13,532 bases of DNA from JBDHAC01 sp039588215. Lineage in GTDB: Bacteria > Gemmatimonadota > Gemmatimonadetes > Palauibacterales > Palauibacteraceae. The stretch is taken from NCBI GenBank assembly GCA_039588215.1, contig JBDHAD010000091.1, forward strand, positions 1 to 13,532. Direction: 5' to 3'. The notes under the pieces were generated by a model that was given only the letters and a program-made list of their open reading frames with translations, was not told the origin of the DNA and made no database searches. Position 1 is the stretch's first letter, and each line of letters starts with the position of its first letter. Positions 1-7,599 of the stretch are shown piece by piece. A program made the translations under genes and the position numbers.

Positions 1-55
1 CCACCACCCAAGCGGGTGACAGGGCCAAACGTCATGGAGGTTAACGACTTGAGTT

Positions 56-102
56 AATCGGGGCGGCGAGATTCGAACTCGCGACCTCCTGAACCCCATT
101 CA
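56..102 (-). repeat. tRNA-Pro(GGG) 3' fragment, copy A (att-like direct repeat)
   Basis: Read on the minus strand, this is the 3' part of a tRNA. It has part of the anticodon stem, a 7-nt loop with anticodon GGG, a variable loop, a perfect T-stem (GCGAG/CTCGC) around TTCGAAT, the 3' acceptor strand CGCCCCG and discriminator A; no CCA is encoded. No matching 5' half precedes it, so it is not a functional tRNA. The same 47 bp recurs in the same orientation at 6408-6454. Identity starts three bases before the anticodon loop and stops two bases after the tRNA end. That is what a tyrosine-recombinase attachment core in a tRNA gene looks like. Confidence 0.8.
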
Positions 103-116
103 AGCGGCGCAGCGTC

Positions 117-195
117 CGTACACTTCGATACACTTCCGTACACTTCGATTTGGCCGTTTTGAGCTCCGTACACTTCAGTACACACCTGCACACTC
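117..195. repeat. 10-bp phased TACACTTC repeats beside tRNA-Pro fragment A
   Basis: TACACTTC occurs at 119, 129, 139 and 169, with variants TACACACC at 179 and CACACTCT at 189. All copies are exact multiples of 10 bp apart, so they lie on one face of the helix. The array starts about 15 bp from the tRNA fragment, between it and the multicopper oxidase gene. Integrase arm-type sites next to an attachment core are the most natural reading. The start of this inter-gene stretch (1-55) shows nothing else recognisable. Confidence 0.6.
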
Positions 196-297
196 TGTGA
201 CAGCTAGCGTGACAGTAGAAAGTCGGATCGCTACGGGCTCCCCTCGGACGCGCTGCGGGGCGTCGTGCCGAGCGCAAATCGTAACACGTCGAGGAGG

Positions 298-3213
298 TTA
301 CTTCTCGTCCAGGCGGGGGACTTTCAGCTCGAAGCCGGGATACACCTGGTGTCCTAGCTCGTTGGGATCTACGAACGACAGATTCTGCCGGTACATGATC
401 TCCGGCGTGGGCCTCGGGTAGATTGCGCTCACCGACTCATCGTCGCCCCCCAGTGATGCCACTTCGCGCCTCGGATGATAGTCCGCATCCTCCACGCGAT
501 CCGTGCACTCGACGACCTGCATCATCCCCATGTCCTCGTGCAGCAGGATGTGGCAGTGGTGGACCCATGTCCCGACGAAGTCATCGAAACGCGTTCGGAA
601 GACCACGCGGCCTCCGTTCCTCGGGATCGATACCGTATCCATCCAGCGTGGCTCCGGAAGAATGTTGTGCAGCTCGCCGCGCTCGTCCGGCACCTCGATC
701 CGTAAAACCCACATCGGGTTGATGTGGATGTGGAAGGGATGGTCGCTGCCCTTCGAGACGAGCCTGAACTCGGAGTCCTCCCAGAATCTCCGCTGACCCT
801 CGGCACGTGACATCACGTAGGGATAGAAGTGCTCGGTGTAGGAGCCGAGCTGCGGGAATCGCTCGCGGTCCGTATGACCCCACAGCGTCTGGGAGTTGTT
901 GTACAGCACCCATTCCTCGGCTGTGTTCACGAGCACCCGGGGCCGCCGGGGGTCATCCGGCATGAACTTACGCGGTAGCTCCGGTTCCGGATTCCGCGCC
1001 AGATCGAAATCGGGATTGATGGCCATGGTGTGGGTGAGGTTCGGCAGCAGCACGGCGACCCCGTCCTGGAGGCCCCACACCAGATTCTCGAGCTCGGGGT
1101 GGGCCTCGGCGAACCCCTCCGCTACGGGAATGGACGGGAATACCCCGCCGCCGGTACCGGAGTACGAGATCACGCGCGTCCGGGCACTGCCCACGTCGGC
1201 CCCCGTGCGTCGCGCCTCCTCCGGCGGAACCCTGAGCTCCTCCTCCTTGACCGGCTGCAGGAGAGCCGGGACGGGAGGCAGGTGCTCCCGCAGGCCGAGG
1301 ACGTCGAAGTCGCCTCCGTCGACCGGATCCCCGCCAACGTGGATGTAGGCCACCACGACGTCGAAGTTGGGTCGGAAAGACGCCACGTCGCCCGTCGCGA
1401 TCTCGGTTTGAAGCTGCCCCTGGAAATTGTTCGTCTGGACGTGCGCCTCCTGTGCGAAGACCGTGAACGTCTTTCCCGCCGCATCGAGGGGGGCCTTGAA
1501 GAAGACGTCCGTCCGGTTCGCGTTCCCCAGGTAGACCTCGTTGGGGCGCACGAAGCATCGCCGCAGGGAGTCGCCATCCCGGAAGCACGCCTCGTACGCG
1601 CGCAAACGGGCCCGGGCCTCGTCCTCCCCCTCTTCTGCGGCCGTCGTGAACGGGTTCCGGGTCTCCGCGTTCTGTTGCGACAGGTCTCTTATCGTGTGCC
1701 GGGCCTCGCCGCTCTCCTCGGTCACGAGGGTCATGCCGTCGAAGGACAGCTGGTACAGGGGAAGCTTCGCCCCCTCGAGCTCCTCGAGCGTGACGGGCTC
1801 CAGCCGACGCCGGCGGTCCTCGCCCTCACCCTCTGCGACTACGCGCCACATACGGTCGCGGCGCTGAACGAACTGCCCCTCGAGGACCATGAAGCGCTTG
1901 GTGCCGCTACCGTCGACACTGCCGTTCAACACTCGCCACCGCTCGACCGCTCCCGGCCTCATCCGCATCACGGTCGCCGGTTTCACCCCGTTGACGGCCG
2001 TCAGCGGGGGGAATCGCAGGTTGTTCCGACGCTGTCCCGCGTCGAGGTCCAACGGGCCGACGAATACCCGTTGAATCAGCATCAGTCGCTCGCGGTAGTC
2101 GTGCGGTCCCGTCCTCGTTTCCGGGTCGGGCCAGGGCTCGCCGGTCAAGGCCTGGTTGCCCGCCTCGTCTACGTCACCCTCCACGATCAGGAAACCGGCC
2201 ATGCCGCTCGCGACCTGATCGTGCGTGGAGCCGTGGCTGTGCGGGTGGTACCAGTGGGTGCCGGGCGGGTGGGGCATCACGGTGCCGTCTCTCTCGAAGC
2301 CCAGACGGTAGGCGTATTCGAGCTCCCCGACGTGCTCGTGCTCTCCCAGGGTTTGCAGTTCGGGGTCGCCCGAGGCTTGGCGCGCTTCCCAGTCGGCGTG
2401 CGGCAGGATTCGGAGTAGCACGTTGTCGGAGTGCGTGCCGTCGGGGTTGGTCTCGGGGGCCACGTGCAGGCCGTGCGTGTGGATGTTCGTGACGTGCGTC
2501 GCGTGCAGCCCGTTGACGTGCTGCTTCAGACTCCATCCCGGACGCACCTCCGGGTGAATGACCTTCAGGAGCTGTTCCGGGAAGAAGAAGGGATTGCACG
2601 GCCGCGGATCGTCTGGATCTCCCCCACGTACCTCCATCTCCACCAAGCGGCACACCTCGCGATCCGTGTCGAGCGTTAGATCGACCGGATCCGGGCTCGG
2701 GCCCACCTGCGTCTCTTGCTCGTTTAGGGGAAGCGTGTTCCGCACCCGGATCCTGAGAACGTCGTCGTTCCGGACCCGGACCGTCGGTGCGGGGCTCGTT
2801 CCGTTGTAGCTGAAGATCGCGGGGGCCGGGTTCCCAGGGGACGGAGATGGCCCCGGATTCTGGTTCCGGATGAGGTTCAGCTCGAGGTGCTGGCCGGGCC
2901 AGTGCTCGGGTCGCCAGGTCCAGGGCTCTTGCCAGTTCTCCGCCTCCACGAGCTCCGGGTCCACGAGATCGCCTACCTCGGGGGGCGACTGCTCGGCCCC
3001 AGTCGCGTCCGTTACGGGCGTCGACCCCTGACCTCCCGCCGCTTCGTCGAGCTCCGATGGTGCGTCCGACTGTTCAGGCGATGGGTACTGCTCGGGCGGG
3101 ATCGGGGGCGCACATGCGGCCAGAGAGGCCGCGACCCCGGTCGCGCTCCACTTGAGGAAATCCCGCCTGTCCGGCGAAGGCGTGTTCGTGTCTCTCGACG
3201 AGTCGTCGCTCAC
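298..3213 (-). CDS. Tat-exported multicopper oxidase lipoprotein, 971 aa
   Basis: This is a laccase-type multicopper oxidase that should oxidise a substrate and reduce O2 to water in the periplasm. The N-terminus has a twin-arginine signal (R16-R17, then DFLK) and a hydrophobic stretch ending in a lipobox, SLAAC, with Cys34. All four copper motifs are present: HTHGLH at 245-250, WYHPHSH at 321-327, HPFHIH at 825-830 and HCHILLHEDMGM at 886-897, which carries the type 1 Cys887 and axial Met897. The family usually has 450-650 residues. The extra length is a Pro/Gly/acidic linker (35-95), loops around 160-240, and a long insertion at roughly 440-720 between the first and last cupredoxin domains. 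The start is GTG, with AAAGGGG upstream. Its divergent neighbour is a TonB-dependent receptor across a 380-bp gap. Substrate (metal, phenol or other) cannot be told. Confidence 0.95.
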   Translation of the reverse strand: MSDDSSRDTNTPSPDRRDFLKWSATGVAASLAACAPPIPPEQYPSPEQSDAPSELDEAAGGQGSTPVTDATGAEQSPPEVGDLVDPELVEAENWQEPWTWRPEHWPGQHLELNLIRNQNPGPSPSPGNPAPAIFSYNGTSPAPTVRVRNDDVLRIRVRNTLPLNEQETQVGPSPDPVDLTLDTDREVCRLVEMEVRGGDPDDPRPCNPFFFPEQLLKVIHPEVRPGWSLKQHVNGLHATHVTNIHTHGLHVAPETNPDGTHSDNVLLRILPHADWEARQASGDPELQTLGEHEHVGELEYAYRLGFERDGTVMPHPPGTHWYHPHSHGSTHDQVASGMAGFLIVEGDVDEAGNQALTGEPWPDPETRTGPHDYRERLMLIQRVFVGPLDLDAGQRRNNLRFPPLTAVNGVKPATVMRMRPGAVERWRVLNGSVDGSGTKRFMVLEGQFVQRRDRMWRVVAEGEGEDRRRRLEPVTLEELEGAKLPLYQLSFDGMTLVTEESGEARHTIRDLSQQNAETRNPFTTAAEEGEDEARARLRAYEACFRDGDSLRRCFVRPNEVYLGNANRTDVFFKAPLDAAGKTFTVFAQEAHVQTNNFQGQLQTEIATGDVASFRPNFDVVVAYIHVGGDPVDGGDFDVLGLREHLPPVPALLQPVKEEELRVPPEEARRTGADVGSARTRVISYSGTGGGVFPSIPVAEGFAEAHPELENLVWGLQDGVAVLLPNLTHTMAINPDFDLARNPEPELPRKFMPDDPRRPRVLVNTAEEWVLYNNSQTLWGHTDRERFPQLGSYTEHFYPYVMSRAEGQRRFWEDSEFRLVSKGSDHPFHIHINPMWVLRIEVPDERGELHNILPEPRWMDTVSIPRNGGRVVFRTRFDDFVGTWVHHCHILLHEDMGMMQVVECTDRVEDADYHPRREVASLGGDDESVSAIYPRPTPEIMYRQNLSFVDPNELGHQVYPGFELKVPRLDEK

Positions 3214-3594
3214 GCGCGGCCCCTTTCAATAGGACTCGTTCTTGATCCGGCTTCAACCCTGAGGTCGAGATCCTGACGGACGGAAACGGTAAAGATATCG
3301 GCAGGCGTCGGCCATGCCCCCCCCCTGTGCAAGGGGCTCAGTCGAGGACGTGGCGAGTATGCCGCTTGACCGGCTGTGTGGGGCTTCCGCACGTTGCTCC
3401 CCCACTGCCCGCGGGTCGCGGCACCTCGGGCCGCGTTCACGTACGCACTCACGGCCATTGGCCACTGCGCGGCCAGTCGGAAGAGTGCAGGCCTTCGTTG
3501 CCCCAGCCCAGGGACAGGCACGAGTACACGGGCTTTCCGCACGATTCACCTGAGCTCAGCCTGAGCGAGAGTCGACCGAGTGAGAACTGCCAGC
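3214..3594. other. Divergent intergenic region between oxidase and receptor genes
   Basis: This stretch must carry the promoters of both divergent genes, but I see no convincing -35/-10 pair on either strand. It contains a GTGGGG...CCCCAC inverted repeat near 3378-3408. It also has two near-copies of a GGCTTCCGCACG motif about 150 bp apart (around 3383 and 3530). The only supported signal is the GAAAGGGG ribosome-binding sequence just upstream of the oxidase GTG. Confidence 0.4.
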
Positions 3595-6318
3595 ATGCCA
3601 TTTCGCGGCCTGCAATTGTTTCGCGTCTTCGCAGTCGTGGTCGCGGTCTGTCTGGAGGCGGCCTCCGCTCTCTCCGCACAAGCTGTCGCGGGTGAGCTCG
3701 CCGGCCGCGTGCTGGGCGCCGACGGAACTCCGCTGGCCGATGTCGGAGTCACCGCCGCGCGAGCCGACCGCGAGGAAGATCACACGGTCCTCACCGACGG
3801 ACGCGGCGCGTTCCGCCTCGCGAATCTTTCGGTGGGAAGGTATTCGGTCCGGCTGGACCGCTTCGGGTACCGGAGTGTCGTGTACACAGGGGTCGAGGTC
3901 GATCTGGGGCGGACGACCTGGCTCGGCGAGATCACGCTGCCCGTCGCGGTCGTACCCCTCGAGCCGCTGACGGTCGAAGTGGGCGGCAGCCGGTTCGATC
4001 CGACCCGGGTGGCCCTCGGCACGACGCTGAGCGCGAACGAGTTCCGGCAGCTCCCGACCGACCGCGACTACCAGTCGATCATACAGCTCCTCCCACACGC
4101 CAACGCGAGCTTCCTCGGGGACCCCGTGAACGTGGCCGGTAGCACGGGACTCGAGAACGCCTATCACGTCGAGGGCGTCGACGTCACTGACGTTTACCGG
4201 GGCCGGGGCGGAACGACGCTCCCGTACAACTTCATCGAGGCCGTGGAGCTGAAGGTCGGCGGCTACGAGGCCGAGTACGGCGGTGCGCTGGGCGGAATCG
4301 TCAACGTCGTCACGCGGTCCGGCACCAACGACCTGGAGGTATCGGGTTTCGGGTATGTGACTGGCAGCGGCCTGTCCGCAGATCCGGCACCCGTCCCGGG
4401 CGTCCAAGAGCGGGCCGGCGTTGAAGAGCTCGATTTCGGGGTGAGTGTCGCCGGACCCGTCGTACGGGACCACGTGTGGTTTTTCACCGCGTATAACCCC
4501 ACCTTCGTGCGCGAGGATGTCCAGCTGCCGGAGTCTGCGCTCCAGGAGGCTTCGCTTAGGCGGCACGTGTTCGCGGCCAAGCTCGACTGGCGCGTATCGG
4601 CCGGCGCAGACGTTGCGCTTGCTGTCTTCGGCGACCCCACCAGCGAGCGCCGGGTCGCTCCCCCCTCCGGGGGGGTTCAGCTGCAGAACCCTGATCCGAT
4701 TCTGAGCCGCCACGCCGAGGGCAGTGTCAACGCGTCGCTCCGGGGGACGGTCCGGATACGCGAGAAGCTCGTGCTGGAGGGGTCCCTCGCGCACCACCAG
4801 GGGCGGGAGGACGTCGAGGGCGCCACGGAGCTTGGCCGCCAGGAGCCCGTCTTCCTGGACCGACGAAACCCGCCGCGGATTCTGCTCTCCGGCGGGCACC
4901 GGGACGATCAGGAGCTGGCGAGCGCGCGGACCTCCTTCAAGCTCAAGGCGACCCTATTCGCGGGCGGCCACACAATTGGCGGAGGCCTACAGTATCAGGA
5001 CATTCGGCTCGACGTCCTGAACGTGGAAGATCCCGGGCAGGTCATCCGCACCGCCGACTCCCTCTACGAAGCCTCCTTCTTCAACCAGGACTTCACGGTC
5101 CGTAGCCGGGTCGTGAGCCTGTTCCTCCAGGACTCCTGGGCTCTCACTGACCGGCTCAGGATCCTTCCGGGCCTCCGCTGGGATGGGCAGTATCTGATCG
5201 ATCAGAACGGCGCCGTCGGTCAGCGCATCGTGGATCAGTTTCAGCCGCGTCTGGGGTTCACGTACCTGGCTGGGAGAGAGGGGCGTCACAAGATCTTCGG
5301 CCACGTTGGCCGTTTCTACCAGCAGCTGGCGCTGTTCTGGTCGACGCTCGGGCTGGCCGGCACCGATCAGCGGCAAGAGTTCTTCAGCCAGGATCCGCGC
5401 TCGCCCTCCGATTCCCCCGACTCCGTCCGCGTGTTTGCCGACCCGGCGCAGATTCGGGGCGGTGTCGAGGATCTCGAGGGGGAGCACCAGGACGAGCTCG
5501 TGCTCGGATACGAGGCGGCGCTTGGGAGCGCGTTCACGTTGGGGATCCGGGGGATCCACCGCTCGCTCCGGGCGAGCGTGACCACTGCCTTTCAACCCGA
5601 CGGCGGGCTGACGGGCGGAAACCCGGGCCGAGGACCTCTGAGCCACCTTCCCGAGTCGAAACGGACGCATACGGCGCTCGAGTTCACGCTGGGGGTGCAT
5701 CGGCCAAGACTGCGCGCGACGGCTTCCTACGTCCTGTCCAGAAACCATGGCAACTACCCCGGCCTCTTCGCCGCGGATGCAGGCGGCCTCCGCGGGGGCA
5801 GCTTCGGCCCGAACAACAACCAACTCACGTACTTCCCCGTCCAACAGGTCAACAGCGAGGGTCTGCTGCCCAACGACCGGACCCATGTCTTCAAGCTCTT
5901 CGGTGCCTACGAGCTGGGCTTCGGGCTGACGGTCGGCACCTCAGTCGTCGCACAGACCGGGACGCCGCTCAGTGAGTTCGGGAGGGTGCCGAGCGGATTC
6001 AACACGCCCCTCTTCCTGGAGACGCGGGGCTCCGAAGGGCGCTCGCCTGCCGTCTGGAACCTCGACCTGCGGCTCACCTATGATCTTCCGCAGAGCCTGC
6101 CGGGGCGGCTCATCCTGGACATGCTGCATATCGGCAACCCCCAGGAGGCGGTGCGTTTCGATCAACGGCGCTTTAACGGGGCGCGTGGCTCCCCGTTCGA
6201 TTCGTTCGAGCAACTCGTAGCCAGTCAGGTGGGTGAGCGCCCGGCGTTCGGCACGCCCATCGGCTTCCAACCTCCTTTCACCATCCGGCTGGGTTTCGAG
6301 ACGGTTCTGCGGCCATGA
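3595..6318 (+). CDS. TonB-dependent receptor, Oar/CarboxypepD_reg type
   Basis: An outer-membrane TonB-gated transporter of the Oar-like class. With the ATG at 3595 the protein has 907 residues. It opens with a signal peptide of about 30 residues ending SALSAQA. A carboxypeptidase-regulatory-like beta-sandwich follows (about 33-120; G-x-V-x-x-x-D-G-x-P-L and DGRGAFRLANLSVGRY motifs). Then come a plug domain (about 140-245, with YHVEGVDVTDVY and the EAEYGGALGGIVNVVTRSGTN end motif) and a beta-barrel to the C-terminus. No TonB box can be assigned. An in-frame GTG at 3580 is an alternative start; neither has a strong ribosome-binding site. It is divergent from the multicopper oxidase, and the two may serve one uptake or oxidation process, but that is inference. 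Gemmatimonadota and Acidobacteriota carry many such receptors, so the substrate is unknown. Confidence 0.93.
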   Translation: MPFRGLQLFRVFAVVVAVCLEAASALSAQAVAGELAGRVLGADGTPLADVGVTAARADREEDHTVLTDGRGAFRLANLSVGRYSVRLDRFGYRSVVYTGVEVDLGRTTWLGEITLPVAVVPLEPLTVEVGGSRFDPTRVALGTTLSANEFRQLPTDRDYQSIIQLLPHANASFLGDPVNVAGSTGLENAYHVEGVDVTDVYRGRGGTTLPYNFIEAVELKVGGYEAEYGGALGGIVNVVTRSGTNDLEVSGFGYVTGSGLSADPAPVPGVQERAGVEELDFGVSVAGPVVRDHVWFFTAYNPTFVREDVQLPESALQEASLRRHVFAAKLDWRVSAGADVALAVFGDPTSERRVAPPSGGVQLQNPDPILSRHAEGSVNASLRGTVRIREKLVLEGSLAHHQGREDVEGATELGRQEPVFLDRRNPPRILLSGGHRDDQELASARTSFKLKATLFAGGHTIGGGLQYQDIRLDVLNVEDPGQVIRTADSLYEASFFNQDFTVRSRVVSLFLQDSWALTDRLRILPGLRWDGQYLIDQNGAVGQRIVDQFQPRLGFTYLAGREGRHKIFGHVGRFYQQLALFWSTLGLAGTDQRQEFFSQDPRSPSDSPDSVRVFADPAQIRGGVEDLEGEHQDELVLGYEAALGSAFTLGIRGIHRSLRASVTTAFQPDGGLTGGNPGRGPLSHLPESKRTHTALEFTLGVHRPRLRATASYVLSRNHGNYPGLFAADAGGLRGGSFGPNNNQLTYFPVQQVNSEGLLPNDRTHVFKLFGAYELGFGLTVGTSVVAQTGTPLSEFGRVPSGFNTPLFLETRGSEGRSPAVWNLDLRLTYDLPQSLPGRLILDMLHIGNPQEAVRFDQRRFNGARGSPFDSFEQLVASQVGERPAFGTPIGFQPPFTIRLGFETVLRP

Positions 6319-6377
6319 ATTCCGTCGAGATGTTACCTGGTCAGATCCGAGGATAACTAGATAGGCCCCCGATGCAC

Positions 6378-6403
6378 GAAAGCCCGCGTGGTTGTGGGCT
6401 TTC
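6378..6403. terminator. Stem-loop terminator between receptor end and tRNA-Pro fragment B
   Basis: GAAAGCCC and GGGCTTTC form a perfect 8-bp stem with a 10-nt loop. Read on the minus strand it lies a few bases downstream of tRNA-Pro fragment B, the usual place of a tRNA gene's own terminator. Read on the plus strand it follows the TonB receptor stop by about 60 bp. The T-run is short (TTTC). The left flank of fragment B may therefore be the original 3' flank of the tRNA-Pro gene. Confidence 0.55.
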
Positions 6404-6407
6404 CGCC

Positions 6408-6454
6408 AATCGGGGCGGCGAGATTCGAACTCGCGACCTCCTGAACCCCATTCA
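6408..6454 (-). repeat. tRNA-Pro(GGG) 3' fragment, copy B (att-like direct repeat)
   Basis: This is identical over 47 bp to 56-102 and in the same orientation. It holds the anticodon GGG loop, the TTCGAAT T-loop with a perfect stem, and acceptor strand CGCCCCG ending in A. The sequence upstream on the minus strand (6455-6500) does not contain a tRNA 5' half, so this too is a cap and not an intact gene. Confidence 0.8.
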
Positions 6455-6470
6455 GGGCGAGGGACAGGCG

Positions 6471-6580
6471 AGATACGACAAAATGTAGTATTCACGCGGT
6501 GTTTCGGGCGTCCTCTGTCGTATCTGAACCCCTGGAATCGGGCCGAAAGTAGCACGTTTTTACCCCACTTTTTACCCCAC
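6471..6580. repeat. Inverted repeat and 12-bp tandem repeat beside tRNA fragment B
   Basis: AGATACGACA (6471-6480) and its exact complement TGTCGTATCT (6516-6525) form a 10-bp inverted repeat with a 35-nt spacer. Further out, TTTTTACCCCAC occurs twice in tandem (6557-6568, 6569-6580). The block occupies the same place relative to fragment B as the phased repeats do relative to fragments A and C, but the repeat sequence is different. Binding sites for a recombinase specific to this insertion are a plausible role. Confidence 0.5.
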
Positions 6581-6971
6581 CTCGAAACGAGGCTCGCGAT
6601 CGTGCGCCGTCGACTCCTAGCCGTCGGCGACGATAGACCTATGCCGCGAGGAGCAACGCTCGTCTGCGGCGATCTCTAGGAACGACGTAGGCAGACCACA
6701 AGCAAGCGGACCTAGGCTGTCAGCCTCTGCCGTGAGTAACGGCGCTTCGGAGGAGATTGCAGCCATGAGGGGAATATCCCTACTCAAAGGGTTATTCGAC
6801 TTCGGCTCTGCCCGCAGCGCCAGTGACCGCTGCTGCGGAGCTGCCGCGGCCCGATTCGCGGTCCTGGCCAGCCGGGTGCCGGTTATGGAAACCGATGCAC
6901 GGCTAGTACTGAGAACGACCTGCGAAGGCGTAGGCCCTGTGCGTGGCCTTTGCTGGCGTGAACCAGAGGAA
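6581..6971. other. Non-coding stretch between tRNA fragments B and C
   Basis: No convincing gene is seen here. A 71-codon frame starting at 6765 after a GGAGGAG sequence has codon use unlike the real genes of the window (third positions only moderately GC-rich) and no family resemblance. It also runs into tRNA fragment C, so I do not call it. Confidence 0.4.
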
Positions 6972-7016
6972 GAATGACCGGGGTGGGGATCGAACCCACG
7001 ACCTACGGATTAAGAG
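6972..7016 (-). repeat. tRNA-Lys(CTT) 3' fragment, copy C (inverted partner of 9893-9937)
   Basis: On the minus strand this reads anticodon loop CTCTTAA (anticodon CTT), variable loop AGGTC, perfect T-stem GTGGG/CCCAC around TTCGATC, acceptor CCCGGTC, A, and three more bases. The 45 bp are identical to the plus-strand copy at 9893-9937. Identity starts precisely at the first base of the anticodon loop (tRNA position 32). No 5' half is present. It is an attachment-site remnant and not a functional tRNA. Confidence 0.82.
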
Positions 7017-7080
7017 TTGTCTTCGGGCTTCTGCGCTGGTATGCACCTGATTTAATGACGTGACGCGGCTTTTACCGCCA

Positions 7081-7150
7081 TCCCCATCTGCGTGGCGCTG
7101 CGCCGGTCTGCGTGTATCTGCGTCCAATCGTTCCCACACCGTTCCCATCG
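7081..7150. repeat. 10-bp phased repeats beside tRNA-Lys fragment C
   Basis: CTGCG recurs at 7088, 7098, 7108 and 7118, exactly every 10 bp, inside units resembling CGtgtaTCTG. The run is followed by two CGTTCCCA copies (7129, 7140) 11 bp apart. The array lies about 65 bp from the tRNA-Lys fragment. The sequence differs from the array at 117-195, but the helical phasing and placement are the same, which suggests sites for a DNA-binding recombinase or accessory protein. Confidence 0.5.
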
Positions 7151-7182
7151 CTCCGTCAGGTTACCCCCGGCCCTGGCGACGT

Positions 7183-7386
7183 TCAGCTCTGGGCCTCGTC
7201 CTTCGCTTCCCAGTCCTCCTCGATCCACAGCTCGCCCATGAACCCCACCGGGTCCGCCCTGTACGGGCTGCTCAGACCCCGGATGCGTCGGTGCATGACG
7301 AAGGCCTGTGAATGGGGACAGAGGATCGTGATCGGCTGGTCGGCACGGAGGATCGCCATCATCGCCGCGTAGAGGTGGTCCGGCAC
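7183..7386 (-). CDS. Small hypothetical protein or C-terminal gene remnant, 67 aa
   Basis: The codons have about 88% G/C in third position, matching real genes in the window. The reading frame ends in TGA at 7183. The visible product contains an MMAILRAD stretch, a Cys-Pro-His segment, HRRIRGLSSPYRADP and an acidic Trp-rich tail (WIEEDWEAKDE). The start is uncertain: GTG at 7386, or ATG at 7362 or 7359, none with a good ribosome-binding site. Upstream the frame runs into degenerate tRNA fragment D. It may be the surviving 3' end of a longer gene cut at an insertion point. I recognise no family, signal peptide or membrane segment. Confidence 0.4.
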   Translation of the reverse strand: MPDHLYAAMMAILRADQPITILCPHSQAFVMHRRIRGLSSPYRADPVGFMGELWIEEDWEAKDEAQS

Positions 7387-7423
7387 TACCGGCGCTAAGT
7401 CTCTTCTGTTTAACGCCCGGATA

Positions 7424-7470
7424 CCTGCTTCAGCGTCAGGAGGTCGCAGGTTCGAATCTCGCCGCTCAGG
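7424..7470 (+). pseudogene. Degenerate tRNA 3' fragment D, tRNA-Pro-like
   Basis: TCAGGAGGTCGC, then TTCGAATCTCGCCGC, closely match tRNA-Pro fragments A and B but on the plus strand. Three bases differ between them, so the T-stem has one mismatch and one wobble. The acceptor strand (CGCTCAG) and anticodon loop are altered, and no 5' half is present upstream. It is a decayed or divergent tRNA 3' end, or an attachment site of a related tRNA. Confidence 0.5.
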
Positions 7471-7599
7471 CTTAGGTTGCGAGCGGGGCCGCTGGGCCAA
7501 TCGCGGACGCCAGCACCTCCCACGGGACGCCACCGGGGTCCGGTGGGAACGCCGCCTCCGCATTGGTGCGGCTCCCCAGTGGCCTCCCGCAGGGATCGT

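Larger units (their letters stand above)
56..6454. mobile_element. Candidate tRNA-Pro-bounded cargo module (no integrase visible)
   Basis: The 47-bp tRNA-Pro 3' fragments at 56-102 and 6408-6454 are identical and in direct orientation. They bracket exactly one divergent gene pair, the multicopper oxidase and the TonB-dependent receptor. Direct repeats of a tRNA 3' end are the footprint left when a site-specific recombinase inserts DNA into a tRNA gene. No recombinase gene lies inside, and neither end has an intact tRNA. The segment would therefore have to be a remnant, a trans-mobilised cargo block, or the result of two separate insertions into tRNA-Pro. Confidence 0.35.

Noticed and set aside
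117..195. CRISPR array
   Set aside because: The repeats are only 8-10 bp with no unique spacers of CRISPR length, and no cas genes are present.
41..277. 78-codon minus-strand frame at the left edge as an integrase C-terminus
   Set aside because: No recombinase motifs (Arg-His-x-x-x-His, catalytic Tyr) are visible. The end of the frame is just a translation of the tRNA fragment, and the middle a translation of the 10-bp repeats.
1030..2418. 462-codon open frame on the plus strand
   Set aside because: It is antisense to the multicopper oxidase middle region, with no family resemblance and low-complexity composition.
3556..4899. 447-codon open frame on the minus strand
   Set aside because: It is antisense to the TonB receptor, whose domains are unmistakable. 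Long antisense frames are expected where third codon positions are GC-rich.
6732..6977. 81-codon plus-strand frame with GGAGGAG before an internal ATG at 6765
   Set aside because: Its codon use is unlike the real genes, it has no recognisable family, and it ends inside tRNA fragment C.
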